Source: Deltaproteobacteria bacterium (GTDB lineage Bacteria > Desulfobacterota > Desulfobacteria > Desulfobacterales > Desulfatirhabdiaceae). From it: a stretch of 36,304 bases of DNA. This document shows positions 34,252 through 36,304 of this stretch, piece by piece; the stretch's first letter is position 1, and every line of letters starts with the position of its first letter. Location of the stretch: positions 1-36,304 of the forward strand of contig JACRBZ010000021.1 in NCBI GenBank assembly GCA_016219185.1, given 5' to 3'. The notes beneath the pieces are model-generated. The model was not told the DNA's origin and did no database searches. It saw only the letters and a list, made by a program, of their open reading frames with translations. A program made the position numbers and the translations under genes.

Positions 34252-34799
34252 CAGTGCAAGAACAAATAGAAATTACAAGCAATTGAAAATAGGCATTTAC
34301 TCGATGAACCAACATCTACAGACCTCAATTCTGTTCAGATTCATTATGAATGCAATTAAAAAGACCGACTTGCATAATTCATGAATTTTGGAGGAAATAA
34401 TATGGATGATATTCTTCAAATTCAGCACCATGGTTGAAAAACATCGATATGGCATGCAAAGTGGTACTTTGCCCAATAATCACTTTTCTTGGGACGCCGA
34501 ATAGACTCTTGAAAATGAATGAGTTATAATTATTCTAACTATAATAACCATTCTGGATAATCCGATTGAACGCTTCTTAAGGTGTAAGAGAGATCAGCAG
34601 CGCCATCCTCTATATATACAAAGATGGATGGACCGCCTTGTGAAGAAGGGTGTCAGTCTATAAATTATCTGAATGGAAGCATCATTAACAGCATGGTTAA
34701 TATTACGGCGAAGGCGGGGCACAGTCAATTGTTTTAACAATTTCAACCGTTTTTTTACGTATGTAAAACGCGGTTCATCATTCGGACAGGAGGTGAATT
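34252..34799. other. Gene-poor accessory stretch upstream of the cupin gene
   Basis: 548 bases of low-GC sequence. At 34403 an ATG stands after a strong GGAGGAAATAAT, but the frame stops after 11 codons (MDDILQIQHHG), as if the start of a lost gene. Around 34550-34662 a frame ending in DRLVKKGVSL is open on + but has no start. Near the cupin gene two short palindromes lie at 34727-34742 (aattgtt-tt-aacaatt) and 34753-34768 (ttttac-gtat-gtaaaa), which could be operators. Confidence 0.4.
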
Positions 34800-35159
34800 A
34801 TGGGAAAAACGGAATTGAAAAGTTTCGGAAAACCCGACGAGGTTAGAGAGTTCCCAAAGGGGCGACTTGAACTCATCAAGATCGGCGGTGTGATTGTTGG
34901 TAGGGCCGTTTTAGAGCCGGGGTGGAGATGGGCAACCTCGGTCCAACCCATCGCCAAGACAAAGAGTTGCGAAGCACCCCATTTCCAGTATCATGTATCA
35001 GGAATGCTAAGAGTACGAATGGACGATGGCAGCGAGTTTGACTGTCGGCCAGGTGACGTTTCCTTTCTATCTTCTGGCCATGACGCCTGGGTGGTAGGAG
35101 ATGAGCCGGTGGTTATCGTGGACTTTCAGGGGATGGTTGATTACGCTTCAACCCGATAG
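34800..35159 (+). CDS. Cupin-domain protein
   Basis: 119 aa. Single small beta-barrel cupin: GRAVLEPGWRWATSVQPI, HFQYHVSGMLRVRMDDG (first cupin motif region) and FDCRPGDVSFLSSGHDAWVVG with VVIVDF (second motif). The His residues in PHFQYHV and GHDAW could bind a metal, though the classical first motif is incomplete. Excellent ribosome binding site (AGGAGGTGA, 4-5 bases before ATG). It stands alone, with no partner genes that suggest a substrate. Such small cupins act as sugar or aromatic-compound binding or isomerising enzymes; I do not assign one. Confidence 0.8.
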   Translation: MGKTELKSFGKPDEVREFPKGRLELIKIGGVIVGRAVLEPGWRWATSVQPIAKTKSCEAPHFQYHVSGMLRVRMDDGSEFDCRPGDVSFLSSGHDAWVVGDEPVVIVDFQGMVDYASTR

Positions 35160-35704
35160 CCGAACTTTGCCCGTTCTCGTGAGTACCGCACAAGTATATC
35201 TGACCCCCAAAGATTGGATCTGACCTGATAATGTCAGATCCAATCTTTGCACAATTCATCCGCTATCCTTCTTGTTTCCGTTGACGATGAGGAATACTTT
35301 GCCGCAAACTCGTCGCCAATGGAAGTTTTATCGGAACGTCTTCCCATAGCGCCCCGCTTATTGTTCAGGATGGCGGCAATCCTGATAACCATTTCATGTC
35401 ACGCGACCCATAGACCCGAAATCCAGCCAGTTCCGGATGCAAGCGCTCATCTCAGGTTTTATTTCGTTTTCCAGTCGGTATTGCAGATGGTGGAAAAAAA
35501 CCGGCGGGAATCATTGCGCTCCTCCGTATCGGAGTTTGTATTATGCCAATCCATATAAGATGTCGTAATAAACCACTTGACATGGCGCTATCAAATAAAT
35601 AGAAAGTGTCAACTTGTCGTTGTCATTCGCTCCAGAAGAGTGTTATGCGGATCAATCTGAGTTATTTTGTTAAGCCTTTTCCCAAGTAGCGAACAGGGTT
35701 ATCA
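35160..35704. other. Stretch with possible degenerate gene between cupin and GNAT genes
   Basis: 545 bases. After the palindrome, the - strand from about 35500 to 35215 reads as two coding-like pieces in different frames: one with NEIKPEMSACIRNWLDFGSM ending at a stop near 35398, then one with RSDKTSIGDEFAAKYSSSST and ADELCKDW ending in the palindrome. This suggests a frameshifted remnant of an unrecognised gene. The + strand frame at 35247-35558 is open (103 codons) but has no start signal or motif. Confidence 0.35.
35209..35248. repeat. Long perfect palindrome, REP-like
   Basis: 16-bp stem aaagattggatctgac / gtcagatccaatcttt with an 8-nt loop, flanked by a CCCCC-containing segment. Without a T-run it is not an ordinary terminator. 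The TCTGACCCC context resembles the palindromes mobilised by REP-associated (Y1) transposases, from memory only. Confidence 0.5.
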
Positions 35705-36235
35705 ATGTTAGTAAGAATTATGCAAGCAGACGACGTTTCAGAAGCGTCCGTTGTTCACAGGAAATCATTTTCGAGGCAATCCTCATCACGCGAATGGATT
35801 GAAGCCAATTTCAACGCGTTTCCGAAGGTGATCCCGTATGTAGCTGAGCTTGATGGCCAAATTGCAGGGTACATCTTGTGGTCTCAGAAAAGCGGCTTCA
35901 GGCCTGAAGTTGTGCTGGAACTGGAGCAAATTGCAGTTCACCCTGCCTTCCGAAACAAAGGCGTTGGAAAAGCACTCATCGAGGACTCATTGCCCCAGGT
36001 CAGAGGACAGCTTTCATTGCAAGGTTCTTCACTTAAGCACATCATTGTCACGACGAGAGCAGACAACCATGCTCAAGAACTTTATCGGAAAACTCTTGGC
36101 GTTGAGATTGAGGCGGTAATCAAAAACTTGTACTCAGATGACGAGGTCTTTATGGTATCTAGACACCTAACCCGGCATAGCCGGAACCAAAAAAGTACTG
36201 GAACAGACATAATCAATCGTTTATATCCACTCTAA
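35705..36235 (+). CDS. GNAT-family N-acetyltransferase
   Basis: 176 aa. GNAT fold: MLVRIMQADDVSEASVVHR start, then VAELDGQIAGYILWSQ, VVLELEQIAVHPAFRNKGVGKALI (the acetyl-CoA loop with R-N-K-G-V-G), IIVTTRADNHAQELYRKTLG and VFMVSRHL. Transfers an acetyl group from acetyl-CoA to an amine; the substrate cannot be told. The C-terminal 20 or so residues extend past the fold. No strong ribosome binding site is seen (AACAGGG is 8-14 bases before ATG). Stands alone among remnant sequences. Confidence 0.85.
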   Translation: MLVRIMQADDVSEASVVHRKSFSRQSSSREWIEANFNAFPKVIPYVAELDGQIAGYILWSQKSGFRPEVVLELEQIAVHPAFRNKGVGKALIEDSLPQVRGQLSLQGSSLKHIIVTTRADNHAQELYRKTLGVEIEAVIKNLYSDDEVFMVSRHLTRHSRNQKSTGTDIINRLYPL

Positions 36236-36261
36236 CGTTTTCATAAAAATGGGAGATGGAT

Positions 36262-36304
36262 ATATGGAACTTATGACTGACCGTTATGCAGAAAACATTT
36301 CTGG
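36262..36304 (+). CDS. Start of a CDS running off the window
   Basis: ATG at 36262, with GGGAG seven bases ahead, opens a frame of 14 codons (MELMTDRYAENISG) to the window edge. Too short to name. Confidence 0.45.

Noticed and set aside
34121..34384. 87-codon frame on +
   Set aside because: Overlaps the kinase pseudogene antisense and has no start signal.
35669..35675. Integron attC site (GTTAAGC) before the GNAT gene
   Set aside because: The heptamer matches GTTRRRY, but no matching RYYYAAC partner or folded attC is found nearby or after the gene; chance match.

Overview
The window reads as a chromosomal segment of a strictly anaerobic sulfate-reducing bacterium, most likely of the Desulfobacterales (Desulfobacterota). 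The reasons are a methylene-tetrahydrofolate reductase pair (MetF/MetV) in an operon with heterodisulfide-reductase (HdrA, HdrC-HdrB) and MvhD-type electron-transfer proteins, frequent in-frame UGA (selenocysteine) codons, a fatty-acid degradation cluster, and a degenerate copy of a PAS histidine-kinase/receiver type common in this order. No rRNA, tRNA or CRISPR array was seen.

Layout. 1-1302: the broken end of an upstream gene, a 5'-damaged DUF1566 protein gene and a gene-poor stretch. 1303-6559: an acyl-CoA degradation cluster (two acyl-CoA dehydrogenases and an acyl-CoA ligase, all on -) with a divergent TetR regulator; a paired palindromic operator lies in the shared promoter. 6790-12292: envelope genes, namely a repeat-rich lipoprotein with a peptidoglycan-binding domain, a membrane-bound Cache/winged-helix regulator and a secreted NlpC/P60 hydrolase with a barrel-like tail. 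12392-14063: citrate synthase, and divergently a DciA-like DUF721 protein.

14232-24517 (- strand) is the centre of interest: hdrA2 - mvhD2 - hdrA1 - mvhD1 - hdrCB - metV - metF. The first five genes each contain one in-frame UGA where the family has, or would be expected to have, a redox cysteine. In every case a compact hairpin resembling a bacterial SECIS lies 13-16 nt downstream. Read through, these are five selenoproteins of 1006, 249, 1009, 140 and 439 aa. The two MvhD paralogues have swapped their selenocysteine and cysteine at two aligned positions (16 and 67). The product is probably a cytoplasmic iron-sulfur/flavin/selenium complex coupling methylene-THF/methyl-THF interconversion of the Wood-Ljungdahl pathway to Hdr-type, possibly bifurcating, electron transfer. 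A Fur-box-like element lies over the apparent start of transcription.

25379-26722 encodes a divergent DnaA paralogue. 26792-33105 (- strand) is a housekeeping operon: rpsF, rpsR, a DUF2232 membrane protein, rplI, dnaB, hflX, suhB-like and a small Cys-containing protein, with a good sigma70-type promoter at 33214-33243. 33296-34251 is a frameshifted histidine-kinase/receiver pseudogene. 34252-36304 is an accessory stretch with a cupin, a GNAT acetyltransferase, a long perfect palindrome, degenerate coding remnants and the start of a further gene.
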